Counted from the stretch's first letter, positions 9,938-18,148 are shown. The stretch is DNA of 64,000 bases from JAMXLO01 sp963812505 (GCA_963812505.1 CAWEVM010000010.1:106403-170402); one strand, 5' to 3'. The notes: a model not told the origin generated them from the letters alone. Numbers and translations: made by a program.

Positions 9938-10006
9938 GCAGCCTGTCGGACTTAACACGGCACAATTTTCTGCCATAGGATCGGCGAACCGAATCCGACA
10001 GGCTGC
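9938..10006. repeat. Small inverted-repeat (MITE-like) element
   Basis: Two perfect 13-base inverted arms, GCAGCCTGTCGGA at 9938-9950 and its complement at 9994-10006, enclose 43 bases. It fills the gap between the divergent aldo/keto reductase and S4 genes. The size and structure resemble a miniature inverted-repeat element or IS remnant, but no target duplication is obvious and no other copy occurs in this window. Confidence 0.45.
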
Positions 10007-10018
10007 GAGGGGGCAGAA

Positions 10019-10318
10019 ATCGCTGAGACGGAGGACCGTGACTGGCAGCGCCTGGACAAGTGGCTGTGGTGCGCACGGTTCATGCGACAACGCACTGATT
10101 GTGCGGCACTCGTGGCACGAGGCCTGATCCGCATCAACCGCCAGCCGACCGACAAGGCCCACGCGCGACTGCGCATCGGTGACGTGCTGACGGTGCCGGT
10201 GCATCACACGGTGCGGGTGGTGCGCGTGGTCTCCCTGGCGGGACGACGCGGATCGGCGACCGAGGCGCGCATGCTTTACGAAGAGATCAATGAGCCGCTC
10301 GGTGGACCTTGCGCGTGA
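10019..10318 (+). CDS. S4-domain RNA-binding protein (Hsp15 family)
   Basis: The conserved Hsp15-type N-terminus (RLDKWLWCARFMRQR) followed by an S4 fold (DCAALVARGLIRINR, then RLRIGDVLTV) is plain. Family members bind 50S-nascent-chain complexes or structured RNA. The reading frame is open back to a TAA near 9953 but contains no ATG, GTG or TTG before the ATG at 10082, which falls inside the S4 domain and would remove the RLDKW motif. The best start is an ATC at 10019, five bases after GAGGGGG, giving 99 residues beginning M-AETEDRDWQ. An inverted-repeat element ends at 10006, immediately before the ribosome binding site, so the original 5' end may have been replaced. The gene precedes fdxA in the same direction. 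Confidence 0.75.
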   Translation: MAETEDRDWQRLDKWLWCARFMRQRTDCAALVARGLIRINRQPTDKAHARLRIGDVLTVPVHHTVRVVRVVSLAGRRGSATEARMLYEEINEPLGGPCA

Positions 10319-10370
10319 ACGCAATCATCGGCATATCGCCGCCTTCTGACAGAGGCGCCGGGGACTGAGC

Positions 10371-10703
10371 ATGACCTACGTGGTCACAGAGTCGTGCATT
10401 CGTTGCAAGTATATGGACTGCATAGAAGTTTGCCCGGTCGACTGCTTCTATGTTGGCGAGAACATGCTGGTCATCCATCCGGATGAGTGCATCGATTGCG
10501 GCGTATGCGAGCCTGAATGCCCGGTCGAGGCGATCGTGCCGGACAGTGACGACAAGGCGACCGATTGGCTGGAGCAGAACCGCACCTATGCGGCGCTGTG
10601 GCCGAACATTACCCGGAAGGGCGAGCCGCCGGCGGACGCCGACGATTGGAAGGACAAGACCGACAAGGCCGATCTGTTCTCGCCCAATCCTGGCAAGGCA
10701 TGA
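10371..10703 (+). CDS. fdxA: 7Fe ferredoxin FdxA
   Basis: 110 residues. Cys at 9, 12, 17, 21 and 25 and a second set at 40, 43, 46 and 50 give the pattern of a 7Fe ferredoxin carrying one [3Fe-4S] and one [4Fe-4S] cluster. A C-terminal tail of about 55 residues rich in Asp and Lys is typical of the alphaproteobacterial FdxA type. Cytoplasmic electron carrier. It lies between the S4 protein and the CarD-type regulator on the same strand, the usual order for this class. An imperfect hairpin lies downstream. Confidence 0.93.
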   Translation: MTYVVTESCIRCKYMDCIEVCPVDCFYVGENMLVIHPDECIDCGVCEPECPVEAIVPDSDDKATDWLEQNRTYAALWPNITRKGEPPADADDWKDKTDKADLFSPNPGKA

Positions 10704-10750
10704 GCCAGCGGCCATCGAAGCCGCCTCAACTGGAAGTGTTACGGTTCATC

Positions 10751-10786
10751 GCGTTATGTCGGGTGCCTTACCCGATGACGTAACGC
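10751..10786. other. Imperfect hairpin between fdxA and the CarD gene
   Basis: GCGTTA and TAACGC at the outside, with GGGT and ACCC inside, form an imperfect inverted repeat about 50 bases after the fdxA stop. There is no T-run on either side, so a Rho-independent terminator is not well supported; it could be a weak terminator, a processing site or an operator for the downstream CarD gene. The rest of the 246-base gap shows no open gene. Confidence 0.35.
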
Positions 10787-10949
10787 CACCGTGATGCTAT
10801 ATTGGGACTAACGGCAGCGGTGCGGGAGATGCGCCAGCAGCTGCCATTTCCAGGAGCCGATCGTTCGGAGCCGGGCAGGGTGAGGGCTACCCGCCTGACC
10901 ACCGAGCGGATCGCAATGACGCAAGGGGCACGGTTAGAAAGTGTCAAGC

Positions 10950-11873
10950 ATGAAGGTATCGGCCGGAACCGCGGTGAAAGGTCGTGGAGCTGCGGCTTCG
11001 CGCAGCGCGGCTCCACCCCGTCGCACGGCAGCTCCGACGCCAGCGAAGGCGGCGCAGACGGCGACAGCTAGAAAAACGGCGCCCCCCCCAAAGTCAGCCA
11101 AGCCGGCATCGCCAAAAGCAGTTGCCAAGCCGGCGGCGCCCTCGGGGAAACCAGCGGTAGCGAAACCGGCGCCCGCCAAGCCGGAGGCCAAGCCACCCGT
11201 GACTGCGCCCGCGGCGAGCGCGCCACCGAAGGCGCCGGCCGTGCCGGAGGTTGTGCAGCAGCCGAAGCCGCAGGAGGCTCCGCCACCTCGCCCCGAGGCG
11301 GCTCCCGTGCGCGCAGGGTCCTCACCTGCGCCGGATCGCCGACCCGTCATGCCGGACCGCCTCCCGCCCAGGCCCCTGGGCAAGGCCGAGATCTTCGTCG
11401 AGGGTGATCACGTCGTCTATCCGACGCACGGGGTGGGCATGGTCGAGCGGATCGCGACGGAAGAGATCGCCGGGCACAAACTCGAACTGATCCACATCAC
11501 GTTCGAGGAGAACCGGATGACGCTGCGCGTGCCGGTGGCCAAGGCGCGCACCGCTGGTCTCCGCAAACTCGCCACACGCAAGCTGTTCGACGAGGCGCTG
11601 GCGGTTCTGAAGGGCCGCGCGCGGATCAAGCGAACGATGTGGTCCCGACGAGCCCAGGAATACGAGGCAAAGATCAATTCCGGGGATCCGTTGGCGATCG
11701 CCGAGGTGGTGCGCGACTTGCACCGGAATTCTGGCCAACCCGACCAGAGCTTTTCCGAGCGGCAGATCTACGAGGCGGCAATGGATCGCCTGGCCGCGGA
11801 ACTGGCGGCACTCGACAAGACCGACAAGCTCACCGCGGCGACCAAGCTGACGAATTTCCTCAAGACGGTGTAG
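10950..11873 (+). CDS. CarD family transcriptional regulator with long Ala/Pro/Lys-rich N-terminus
   Basis: About 307 residues from the ATG; a GTG three codons earlier is possible. The last 160 residues, from about 149, form a CarD/CdnL domain: the RNA-polymerase-interacting module (FVEGDHVVYPTHGVGMVE) and a helical DNA-binding part with MTLRVPVAKA and conserved Trp/Arg-rich helices. CarD proteins bind the RNA polymerase beta subunit and stabilise open promoter complexes. The first 140 or so residues are low-complexity Ala, Pro and Lys with many AKP/APAKP units, resembling histone-H1-like tails. CarD proteins in this class are usually about 165-175 residues, so this extension is an unusual addition. 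It is the last gene of the helicase/S4/fdxA block and converges with the next gene. Confidence 0.88.
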   Translation: MKVSAGTAVKGRGAAASRSAAPPRRTAAPTPAKAAQTATARKTAPPPKSAKPASPKAVAKPAAPSGKPAVAKPAPAKPEAKPPVTAPAASAPPKAPAVPEVVQQPKPQEAPPPRPEAAPVRAGSSPAPDRRPVMPDRLPPRPLGKAEIFVEGDHVVYPTHGVGMVERIATEEIAGHKLELIHITFEENRMTLRVPVAKARTAGLRKLATRKLFDEALAVLKGRARIKRTMWSRRAQEYEAKINSGDPLAIAEVVRDLHRNSGQPDQSFSERQIYEAAMDRLAAELAALDKTDKLTAATKLTNFLKTV

Positions 11874-11906
11874 ACCCGACCTCTGCCCAAAGGGACCGTG
11901 GCTGCG

Positions 11907-12662
11907 CTACACCGTGACGATGTGCTCCAGGGGAACCGAGCGACAGTCCATCTCGTATTCCAGGCCGACAACCGGCGGACGGGCGAAGTGCCATACCAGC
12001 CCATGCCGCGCCGCGCCGCGCCGCACGATTTCGTCAGCGAATGAGGTGTGGACGTCGTACACCGTGTATGCCTGCGTTGCCGTGGTGTCGGCCCAGGTCT
12101 TGCCCAGGACGGCCATCCGCTCCTCCATCCGCCCCACGACGAACCGCGCCTTCTCACGCATGGCGTCGGGGCCGGTCTCACCGTAACGCACCGTGCGCTC
12201 GCGATACGGCGCGGGTCCGTCTCCCGCCTCGCCGCTGCCGGCAATGACGAACGACCCTGACGCACCAGGGGCAGGCCGCGCGAAGCAGAACGCGTAAAAG
12301 CTGGGTTCGGCGGGCTTGTGGATCGGTGGGATGACATTGCTCCGCGCAACCGGGTTGTCGTCCCCTGTCATCACGCCCCACCGCTGTAGCGTTCCGGCGT
12401 AGCGCCTGTTGAATTCGATAAAGCCTGTGTCGGTGAACTGCTCCGGCGAACGCAGCTCGCAGGCACAGAACGCCGCGAGAGGCAGGCCCTGTTCGCCAAA
12501 AAACCGCTCGATCCAGGCGAAGCCCGGGTCGAGCCGCAACGGCTCGCTGAACGTCACCCGCTCGATCCGGAAACCGTCCAGCGCCGCAACGCCGCCTGAA
12601 TACTGGAACGCGAACGGGATATAGCGATAGCCGCCAGCTCGCATGTCGCTCGTCGCCGCCAT
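11907..12662 (-). CDS. RidA/YjgF-like domain protein of unknown function
   Basis: About 251 residues, starting at an ATG with GGAG seven bases upstream. The C-terminal 110 residues read like a RidA (YjgF/YER057c/UK114) domain: FVIAGSGEAGDG, a helix with AREKARFVVGRMEERMAVLG-type spacing, WADTTATQAYTVYD, and a final Cys/Arg-containing strand (EYEMDCRSVP). The N-terminal half is not recognised. RidA relatives deaminate reactive enamines or act on other small carbonyl compounds, but the precise family here is not known to me. The gene is convergent with the CarD gene, with 33 bases between stops. Confidence 0.6.
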   Translation of the reverse strand: MAATSDMRAGGYRYIPFAFQYSGGVAALDGFRIERVTFSEPLRLDPGFAWIERFFGEQGLPLAAFCACELRSPEQFTDTGFIEFNRRYAGTLQRWGVMTGDDNPVARSNVIPPIHKPAEPSFYAFCFARPAPGASGSFVIAGSGEAGDGPAPYRERTVRYGETGPDAMREKARFVVGRMEERMAVLGKTWADTTATQAYTVYDVHTSFADEIVRRGAARHGLVWHFARPPVVGLEYEMDCRSVPLEHIVTV

Positions 12663-12681
12663 CGTTGCTCTCCTCTCATGC

Positions 12682-12712
12682 AAAAAGGGCCCCGGGTTGC
12701 CCCGAGGCCCTT
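12682..12712 (-). terminator. Rho-independent terminator of the Bax-inhibitor-1 gene
   Basis: On the minus strand a GC-rich stem (AAGGGCC...CGGG paired with CCCG...GGCCCTT, loop GCAA) is followed by a run of T. It lies 23 bases after the stop of the YccA/BI-1 family gene and just before the ribosome binding site of the next minus-strand gene. Confidence 0.7.
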
Positions 12713-12734
12713 CGTAGCATGGGCGCGTGGTTGG

Positions 12735-13505
12735 CTAGTTGCTGTTCCGGTTGCCCATCAACTGCAGCAGCAACATGAACAGGTTGATGAAGTTCAGGTA
12801 CAGGCTCAACGCGTCATACACGCTGCGCTTCGCCGCCGCATCCGGTCCCTCGGCGTAGGCATACTGCACGTAGGTCGCCTTGATGCGCTGCGTGTCGTAC
12901 GCCGTCAGGCCGGTGAACACGACCACACCAATGATGCTGATAGCGAATTGCAACGCCGAACTGACAAGGAAGATATTCACCAGGCTCGCGATGATGATGC
13001 CGAACAGCCCCATCATCAGGAAGCTGCCGAAGCGACTGAGGTCGGCCTTCGTCGTGTAGCCATAGATGCTCATCGCGGCGAACGTCGCGGCCGTGATGAA
13101 GAACACCCTGACGATGGATTCGCTCGTGTAGATCAGGAAGATGTTGGTCAAGCTGGCGCCCATCGCGGCGCAGAACAGCCAATACAGCGTCTGTGCGGTG
13201 GTGCGCGATAGCCTGTTCACCCCCATGCTCAGCACCAGCACGAATGCAAGCGGTGCGAAGATGGAGATCATCGCCAGCGCCGATGCCGTGTGCCGCGGCC
13301 CCAGCGGGGTCATGACAACGGGGTAGAACAGATTGATCAGATCGGTGTTGGCGATCGTATAGGCGATGATGCCGGTCAGCAGCAGACCGGAACTCATCCA
13401 GTTGTAGACCCGCAGCATATAAGCGCGGAGCCCGGCATCCAGGACCGCAGCGGTCGTGGCGGCCGATGCTCTTGGGTAGGTCCGGTAGTCGGGACTGAAG
13501 GCCAT
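12735..13505 (-). CDS. Bax inhibitor-1/YccA family membrane protein
   Basis: 256 residues with seven predicted hydrophobic helices, beginning after about 25 soluble residues (RAYMLRVYNWMSSGLLLTGI). GLTAYDTQRIK near residue 205 carries the conserved BI-1 Asp, and the C-terminus ends in a YLNFINLFMLLLQLMG helix. BI-1 family proteins are inner-membrane, pH-sensitive, calcium-leak-like proteins in the structurally studied member; YccA of E. coli modulates FtsH. Monocistronic: a terminator lies downstream and the upstream neighbour is 120 bases away. Confidence 0.9.
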   Translation of the reverse strand: MAFSPDYRTYPRASAATTAAVLDAGLRAYMLRVYNWMSSGLLLTGIIAYTIANTDLINLFYPVVMTPLGPRHTASALAMISIFAPLAFVLVLSMGVNRLSRTTAQTLYWLFCAAMGASLTNIFLIYTSESIVRVFFITAATFAAMSIYGYTTKADLSRFGSFLMMGLFGIIIASLVNIFLVSSALQFAISIIGVVVFTGLTAYDTQRIKATYVQYAYAEGPDAAAKRSVYDALSLYLNFINLFMLLLQLMGNRNSN

Positions 13506-13626
13506 GGTTGTCCTCTTTGCCCTTTGAGGCAGGTTGTCCGAAGCCTCTCAAATTGGCGAGCGGCCGCGGCGGTTCAAGCCAAAGTGGTAATGAAAGCTCG
13601 GTAACCCCGTTCCGTGTCCCCGGCCC

Positions 13627-16236
13627 TCACTCGTTCCGCAGCATTGGTGCCGCCTTGGCCCGCAGCGCGGTCGCGGTGCCAACATAGCCGAATGTGAGCA
13701 TCATGGCGAGGGACGCAATCAGGGTCCCCGCGAGGGTGCCGGGCAGGAACGCCCAGCCGATGTGCATGATGTAGCGGACGACGCCGAAACTGGCGAATGT
13801 GCCGACCAGGGCGGCGATCAGGCCGGCAGCGAGGCCCAAAACGCCAAACTCTACCATCCAGGCCATACGGATCTGCCGGCGTGTGGCGCCGAGTGCCTTC
13901 AGGATGATCGCCTCCTGGGTACGGCGGCGCTGGCCGGCGGCGACCGCGCTGACCAGTACCAGGGCACCGGCGACCAGCGTGAGGGAGCCCGTCGCGGCGA
14001 GCGCGGCGGCGACCTGATCCAGCAGCCCCGCAACCGCCGCAAGCACATCAGCCACGCGGATGCCGGTGACATTGGGCAATGCGTCGGTCACCGCACGGAG
14101 CAGGTGGCCCTGGTCAGCATCGGCGACGCGGACAGTGGCGATGTGGGTATGCGGCGCATGCTGCAGCAGGCCGGGGCTCGCCACCATGGTGAAGTTCAGC
14201 GACAGGTTCTGCCAGGCAATGTCGCGCAAACTGGCGACGCGCAGGTCGATGTCGCGGCCCAGGACATTCACCCGGATGGTGTCGCCGATGCCAACCCCCC
14301 AGCCACGGGCCAGCTCGGCGTCGAACGAAACGAGCGGCGGACCATTGTAATCGGCCGGCCACCACTGGCCGTCGACGATGCGGGTGTCATGCGGCTGCGT
14401 CGCGGCGTAGGTGAGACCGCGGTCGCCACGCAGTGCCCAGCTTGTGTCAGGGGTGGCGCGGACCTTGTCAGCGGGTACGCCGTTCACCGACACGATGCGG
14501 GCGCGCAGACTGGGCACCTGTTGCATCTCGGCCATGCCCGACTGCGCCCTTACCAGCAATTCGAACTGCGGCAGCTGGCTGTCCTGGATATCGACGAAGA
14601 AGAAGCTCGGCGCATCGGCGGGGAGCTGTTCGGTGATTTCACGCTGCACATTGGCTTCGATCAGCGCCACCGCGGCGAGCGTCGAAAGCCCAAGGCCAAC
14701 TGACACCAGCATCAGCGGCGTGGCAGCACCTGGCCGATGCAGGTTGGCAAGACCGAACCTGCCGGCAGGACTTCGCACGAGGCGGCCGGCGCGAGCCGCC
14801 AGCATCACAGCGCTGCCGCCGAGACGGAATACGATCAGCGTGCCAAGAGCGGCGGCGCAGAACCACAACGCAAATCGGCGGTCTGCGGCAGTCACGATAG
14901 TCAGCGCGATCAGGCTCGCTGCCACGGCGACATTGGCAGCCAGCAATGGGCGAGAGGGACGGGTTCGTTCAGGCACCAACGCGTCGCGGAACAGCGCGCC
15001 ACCGGGGATTCGCGCCGCCCGGCCAAGCGGCCAAAGTGAAAAGGCCAGAGCCGTGAGCAGACCAAAGCATGCGGCAAGGGCGAGCGGAGCCGGATAAAGC
15101 CCCACGACCGGGGGCACCGGCAACACGTCCTTGAGCACGGCGGCAAGAGCCAGTGGCGCCACCAACCCGACCACAAGACCGATGACGATGCCGGCCAGAG
15201 CCAACGCCAGGACCTGGATCAGGCAGAGCGCGAACACGAGGGCGGACGAGGCTCCGAGACAGCGCAGCGTCGCGATGGTGCGAGCGCGGGCGTCGAGCCA
15301 GGCGCGCACGCCATTGGCGACACCGATCCCGCCGACCAGGAGGGAGGTAAGGCCGACCAGCGTCATGAACAGGCTGGTCTGGTCTATGAAGCGGGTGACT
15401 CCCGGCGCGGCGTCATGCGGATCGCGGATTCGCCAGCCCTGGTTGGGAAACGCCTCGCGCAGGGCGGCAAGCAGAGCCGGCGCGGTGGCAGGATCGGGAA
15501 GCGTGGCTCGGACGGCGTACTGCACCATCGAACCTGGCGCGATCAGGCCAGTCGACGGCAAGGCATCGGCGGCGATAAGCACGCGTGGGCCGAGGATCAG
15601 CGGTGCGGCCACGCGGTCGGGCTCGGAGACCAGGGCGCCACGGACAGTGAAGCTGGCGTTGCCAAGGCGGACGGTGTCGCCCACCCGTAGGTTCAGCCGA
15701 TCGAGGACGACCTGTTCGGCAAGCAGGCCGTGGTCGGACAGCGCTGCGGCGACATTGCCTGGCCCGGCCCCCTCCCCCCGACCCCCTCCCGCGAGGGGAG
15801 GGCGAGTGGTGAAGCCGGAGAGACCCCCCCTCCCCTTGCCTGAGGGGGTTGGGGGGAGGGGGCGTTGCGGCCGATCCGCAACCGCGGCCTCACCGACCAG
15901 CGGCCAAGCCGCGTCGACAACCTTCAGTTCCACCAACTGCCGCTCGCCGGACGGCGCAACCAGCATGGACCGCATCTGCACGACGTCCGACAGCGTCGCC
16001 CCCCGCGCGCGCAGCCAATTGCGCAACGCGTCCGGCAAAGGCTGCGAACCGCTCTCGACCTCCAGGTCGCCGCCCAGGATTCGTCTACCGTCCTCTGCCA
16101 GTCCGCGATCCGTCGCCGCACGCAGCGAACCGACCGCGGCAATGACGGCGACTCCCAGCGCAAGGCACAGCAGTACGACCCACAGGCCACGCACGCCGCC
16201 GCGCAATTCCCGACGGGCGAGGCGCAAGGCCAGCAT
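13627..16236 (-). CDS. ybbP: ABC transporter permease, YbbP/FtsX-like
   Basis: About 869 residues. The start ATG overlaps the stop of the upstream ATPase (TGATG), so the two are translationally coupled. An N-terminal transmembrane helix (LWVVLLCLALGVAVIAAVG), a large periplasmic domain, three helices in the middle and a C-terminal FtsX-like set of helices give the doubled YbbP architecture. With YbbA it forms an exporter-type ABC complex, usually next to the TesA esterase as here, and thought to act on lipid or hydrophobic substrates. Residues of about 125-156 (PLPPTPSGKGRGG and so on) are encoded by a GC-rich palindromic repeat inserted in frame, which should form a flexible loop in the periplasmic domain. 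Confidence 0.87.
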   Translation of the reverse strand: MLALRLARRELRGGVRGLWVVLLCLALGVAVIAAVGSLRAATDRGLAEDGRRILGGDLEVESGSQPLPDALRNWLRARGATLSDVVQMRSMLVAPSGERQLVELKVVDAAWPLVGEAAVADRPQRPLPPTPSGKGRGGLSGFTTRPPLAGGGRGEGAGPGNVAAALSDHGLLAEQVVLDRLNLRVGDTVRLGNASFTVRGALVSEPDRVAAPLILGPRVLIAADALPSTGLIAPGSMVQYAVRATLPDPATAPALLAALREAFPNQGWRIRDPHDAAPGVTRFIDQTSLFMTLVGLTSLLVGGIGVANGVRAWLDARARTIATLRCLGASSALVFALCLIQVLALALAGIVIGLVVGLVAPLALAAVLKDVLPVPPVVGLYPAPLALAACFGLLTALAFSLWPLGRAARIPGGALFRDALVPERTRPSRPLLAANVAVAASLIALTIVTAADRRFALWFCAAALGTLIVFRLGGSAVMLAARAGRLVRSPAGRFGLANLHRPGAATPLMLVSVGLGLSTLAAVALIEANVQREITEQLPADAPSFFFVDIQDSQLPQFELLVRAQSGMAEMQQVPSLRARIVSVNGVPADKVRATPDTSWALRGDRGLTYAATQPHDTRIVDGQWWPADYNGPPLVSFDAELARGWGVGIGDTIRVNVLGRDIDLRVASLRDIAWQNLSLNFTMVASPGLLQHAPHTHIATVRVADADQGHLLRAVTDALPNVTGIRVADVLAAVAGLLDQVAAALAATGSLTLVAGALVLVSAVAAGQRRRTQEAIILKALGATRRQIRMAWMVEFGVLGLAAGLIAALVGTFASFGVVRYIMHIGWAFLPGTLAGTLIASLAMMLTFGYVGTATALRAKAAPMLRNE
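15768..15862. repeat. GC-rich palindromic repeat inserted in frame in the permease gene
   Basis: The arms 15768-15788 and 15842-15862 are inverted repeats of 21 bases with one mismatch, built on CCCCCTCCCCCC. The segment codes for Pro/Gly/Arg-rich residues unlike the surrounding protein, and the frame stays open through it. Comparable Pro/Gly/Arg-rich in-frame palindromes are known from several proteobacteria and resemble Rickettsia palindromic elements in behaviour. Confidence 0.7.
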
Positions 16237-16961
16237 CAGATGACCAATTCGGCGTGGACCGCAGAGAGATCGATCTCCACCACCCGCCCGTCCGCCAGAT
16301 GGACTCTCCGCGAGCAACGGGCGGCGAGGTGGGCATCGTGGGTGATCAGCATCAGCGCGGTGCCGTTCTCGGCGCGCAGGCGGAACAGCAGGTCCATCAC
16401 CGCATCTCCCGTCGCCTGATCCAGGTTGCCGGTCGGCTCATCGGCCAGAAGCAGCCGAGGCCGCGGAGCGAAGGCGCGGGCCAGCGCAACACGCTGCTGC
16501 TCGCCCCCCGAAAGTTGGCCAGGCAGATGGGTCAGCCGATGCGCCAATCCCACCTCCTCCAGCGCCGTTCGAGCTCGCGCCATGGCATCGCGCACGCCGG
16601 CCAACTCCAGTGGCACGGCAACGTTCTCCAGCGCGGTCATGGTCGAAATCAGGTGGAATGCCTGGAACACGATACCGACGGCCTCGCGACGCATGCGGGC
16701 CAGCGCATCCTCACCCATCGCCGTAACGGTGCGCTCAGCCAGCACGATACTCCCGGAACTGGCGCGCTCCAGCCCAGCCAGCACCATCAGCAAACTCGTC
16801 TTGCCGGAGCCGGACGGACCGACGATGCCGACCGCCTCACCCGCCTCAATGTCGAGGTCGATGCCGCGCAGGATGTTGACCGGTCCGGCGGCGGAAGGCA
16901 GGGTCAGTTGCAGGTTCCTGACTTGCACCAAGGGAATCGACGACGGCGGAGTGGCATCCAT
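16236..16961 (-). CDS. ybbA: ABC transporter ATP-binding protein, YbbA-like
   Basis: About 241 residues. Walker A (GPSGSGKTSLL near residue 51), the signature LSGGEQQRVALARA, Walker B (LLLADEPTGNLD) and the H-loop (LITHDAHLA) are all intact. This is the LolD/MacB/YbbA class of ATPases that energise FtsX-like permeases. It overlaps the permease start. Its ATG at 16961 shares the palindrome CCATGG with the start codon of the divergent esterase gene, so the two divergent genes overlap by two bases at their first codons. A longer N-terminus to 17039 would lie inside the esterase gene and is unlikely. Confidence 0.9.
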   Translation of the reverse strand: MDATPPSSIPLVQVRNLQLTLPSAAGPVNILRGIDLDIEAGEAVGIVGPSGSGKTSLLMVLAGLERASSGSIVLAERTVTAMGEDALARMRREAVGIVFQAFHLISTMTALENVAVPLELAGVRDAMARARTALEEVGLAHRLTHLPGQLSGGEQQRVALARAFAPRPRLLLADEPTGNLDQATGDAVMDLLFRLRAENGTALMLITHDAHLAARCSRRVHLADGRVVEIDLSAVHAELVI

Positions 16962-17607
16962 GGCGGCACCATATGGCGTCCGCACCCGGTGGCGGAAAGC
17001 CGTCATCGCCCTGGCTCTGCTGCTGCCCGTCGCTGCCAACGCGGCTCCCCTCCGGCTGCTGGTACTCGGCGATTCACTCTCTGCCGGCTATGGCCTCGCC
17101 CAGGCCGACGGATTTGAGGCGCAGCTCGGCGCGGCCATGCGTTCCCACGGCCGCGATGTGGCGATCGTTGATGGCGCGGTGTCCGGCGACACGTCGGCAG
17201 GTGGCCTGGCACGGCTCGACTGGGCACTGAGCGACGGAGCCGACGCGGCCATCGTCGAGCTTGGGGCAAATGACGGGCTGCGCGGCGTCAACCCGGCAGA
17301 TACCGAGAAGAACCTCAGCGCGATCCTCGACAAGCTGGCGGCGCGCCACATCCCGGTGCTGCTGACCGGCATGTATGCGATGCCCAATCTCGGCCAGGAC
17401 TACGCGGCAGAGTTCCGCTCGGTGTTCGACCGGCTGGGGGCCCGGCCCGGGGTGTTGTACGATCCGTTCTTTCTGACGGACGTGGCGACCGTGCCGTCGC
17501 TCAACCAGCCCGACGGCCTGCATCCCAACGCTGAGGGCGTGAGGCACGTCGTCAACCGTTTGCTGCCGCTGGTCGAGAAGCTGCTCGCGGAGGTGCCACC
17601 GGCATGA
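16960..17607 (+). CDS. tesA: SGNH-family arylesterase / lysophospholipase L1-like (TesA)
   Basis: 215 residues. A signal peptide (basic RTRWRK, hydrophobic VIALALLLPVA, cleavage near ANA-AP) exports it to the periplasm. SGNH blocks are visible: GDSLSAGYG with the catalytic Ser near residue 37, GANDGLRG with the oxyanion Asn, and DGLHPN with the Asp-His pair near the C-terminus. Family members hydrolyse acyl-CoA, lysophospholipid or aryl esters. The YbbA/YbbP transporter is divergently encoded, the standard TesA neighbourhood. Its ATG lies in the same CCATGG as the ybbA start. The stop overlaps the next gene (ATGA). Confidence 0.88.
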   Translation: MAAPYGVRTRWRKAVIALALLLPVAANAAPLRLLVLGDSLSAGYGLAQADGFEAQLGAAMRSHGRDVAIVDGAVSGDTSAGGLARLDWALSDGADAAIVELGANDGLRGVNPADTEKNLSAILDKLAARHIPVLLTGMYAMPNLGQDYAAEFRSVFDRLGARPGVLYDPFFLTDVATVPSLNQPDGLHPNAEGVRHVVNRLLPLVEKLLAEVPPA

Positions 17608-18140
17608 GACTGTTCGTCGGTCTCGAGCTGCCCTGGGAGCTGCGCCAACGCGTGGCGATGCTGGCGGGCGCCGGCATCCCTGGCGGGCGTTGGGTGCCGC
17701 CCGAGAACTATCACATAACACTGCGCTTCATCGGCGAGGCGCCGCGCTACCTGGCCGAAGAGATCGACCACGCGCTGGCAGCGTTGAGGGTGCCGGCATT
17801 CCCTCTGACGTTGGCCGGCATCGGCACGTTCGCCAAGGGTGGCCGCAGCCAGACACTATGGCTCGGCGTGGAGCGCAGCGAACCGCTCGATCGTCTGCGG
17901 GCAAAGATCGAAACGGCGCTCCAGCGCTGCGGACTGGAGCCGGAGCGTCGGCGATTTCAACCACACCTGACGTTGGCGCGGCTGGACAATGGTGCCGAGG
18001 CGAAGGTCGCGGGCTTCGTGCAGGCACACAATCTGTTCCGCGCCGATCCCGTGCCGATGGAGCACTTCACGCTGTTCAGCTCGCTGCTCGGCAAGGAGCA
18101 GCCGGTCTATACGGCGGAGGTTGAGTACCCGCTCGCGTAG
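17604..18140 (+). CDS. thpR: RNA 2',3'-cyclic phosphodiesterase (LigT family)
   Basis: 178 residues with two HxT/Sx motifs, HITL near residue 38 and HLTL near residue 114, which form the catalytic pair of 2H phosphoesterases. The N-terminal MRLFVGLELP strand and the spacing match ThpR, which opens 2',3'-cyclic phosphates on RNA ends and can ligate tRNA halves in vitro. Cytoplasmic. The ATG overlaps the esterase stop codon, so expression is probably coupled. Confidence 0.9.
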   Translation: MRLFVGLELPWELRQRVAMLAGAGIPGGRWVPPENYHITLRFIGEAPRYLAEEIDHALAALRVPAFPLTLAGIGTFAKGGRSQTLWLGVERSEPLDRLRAKIETALQRCGLEPERRRFQPHLTLARLDNGAEAKVAGFVQAHNLFRADPVPMEHFTLFSSLLGKEQPVYTAEVEYPLA

Positions 18141-18148
18141 CAATTCAA

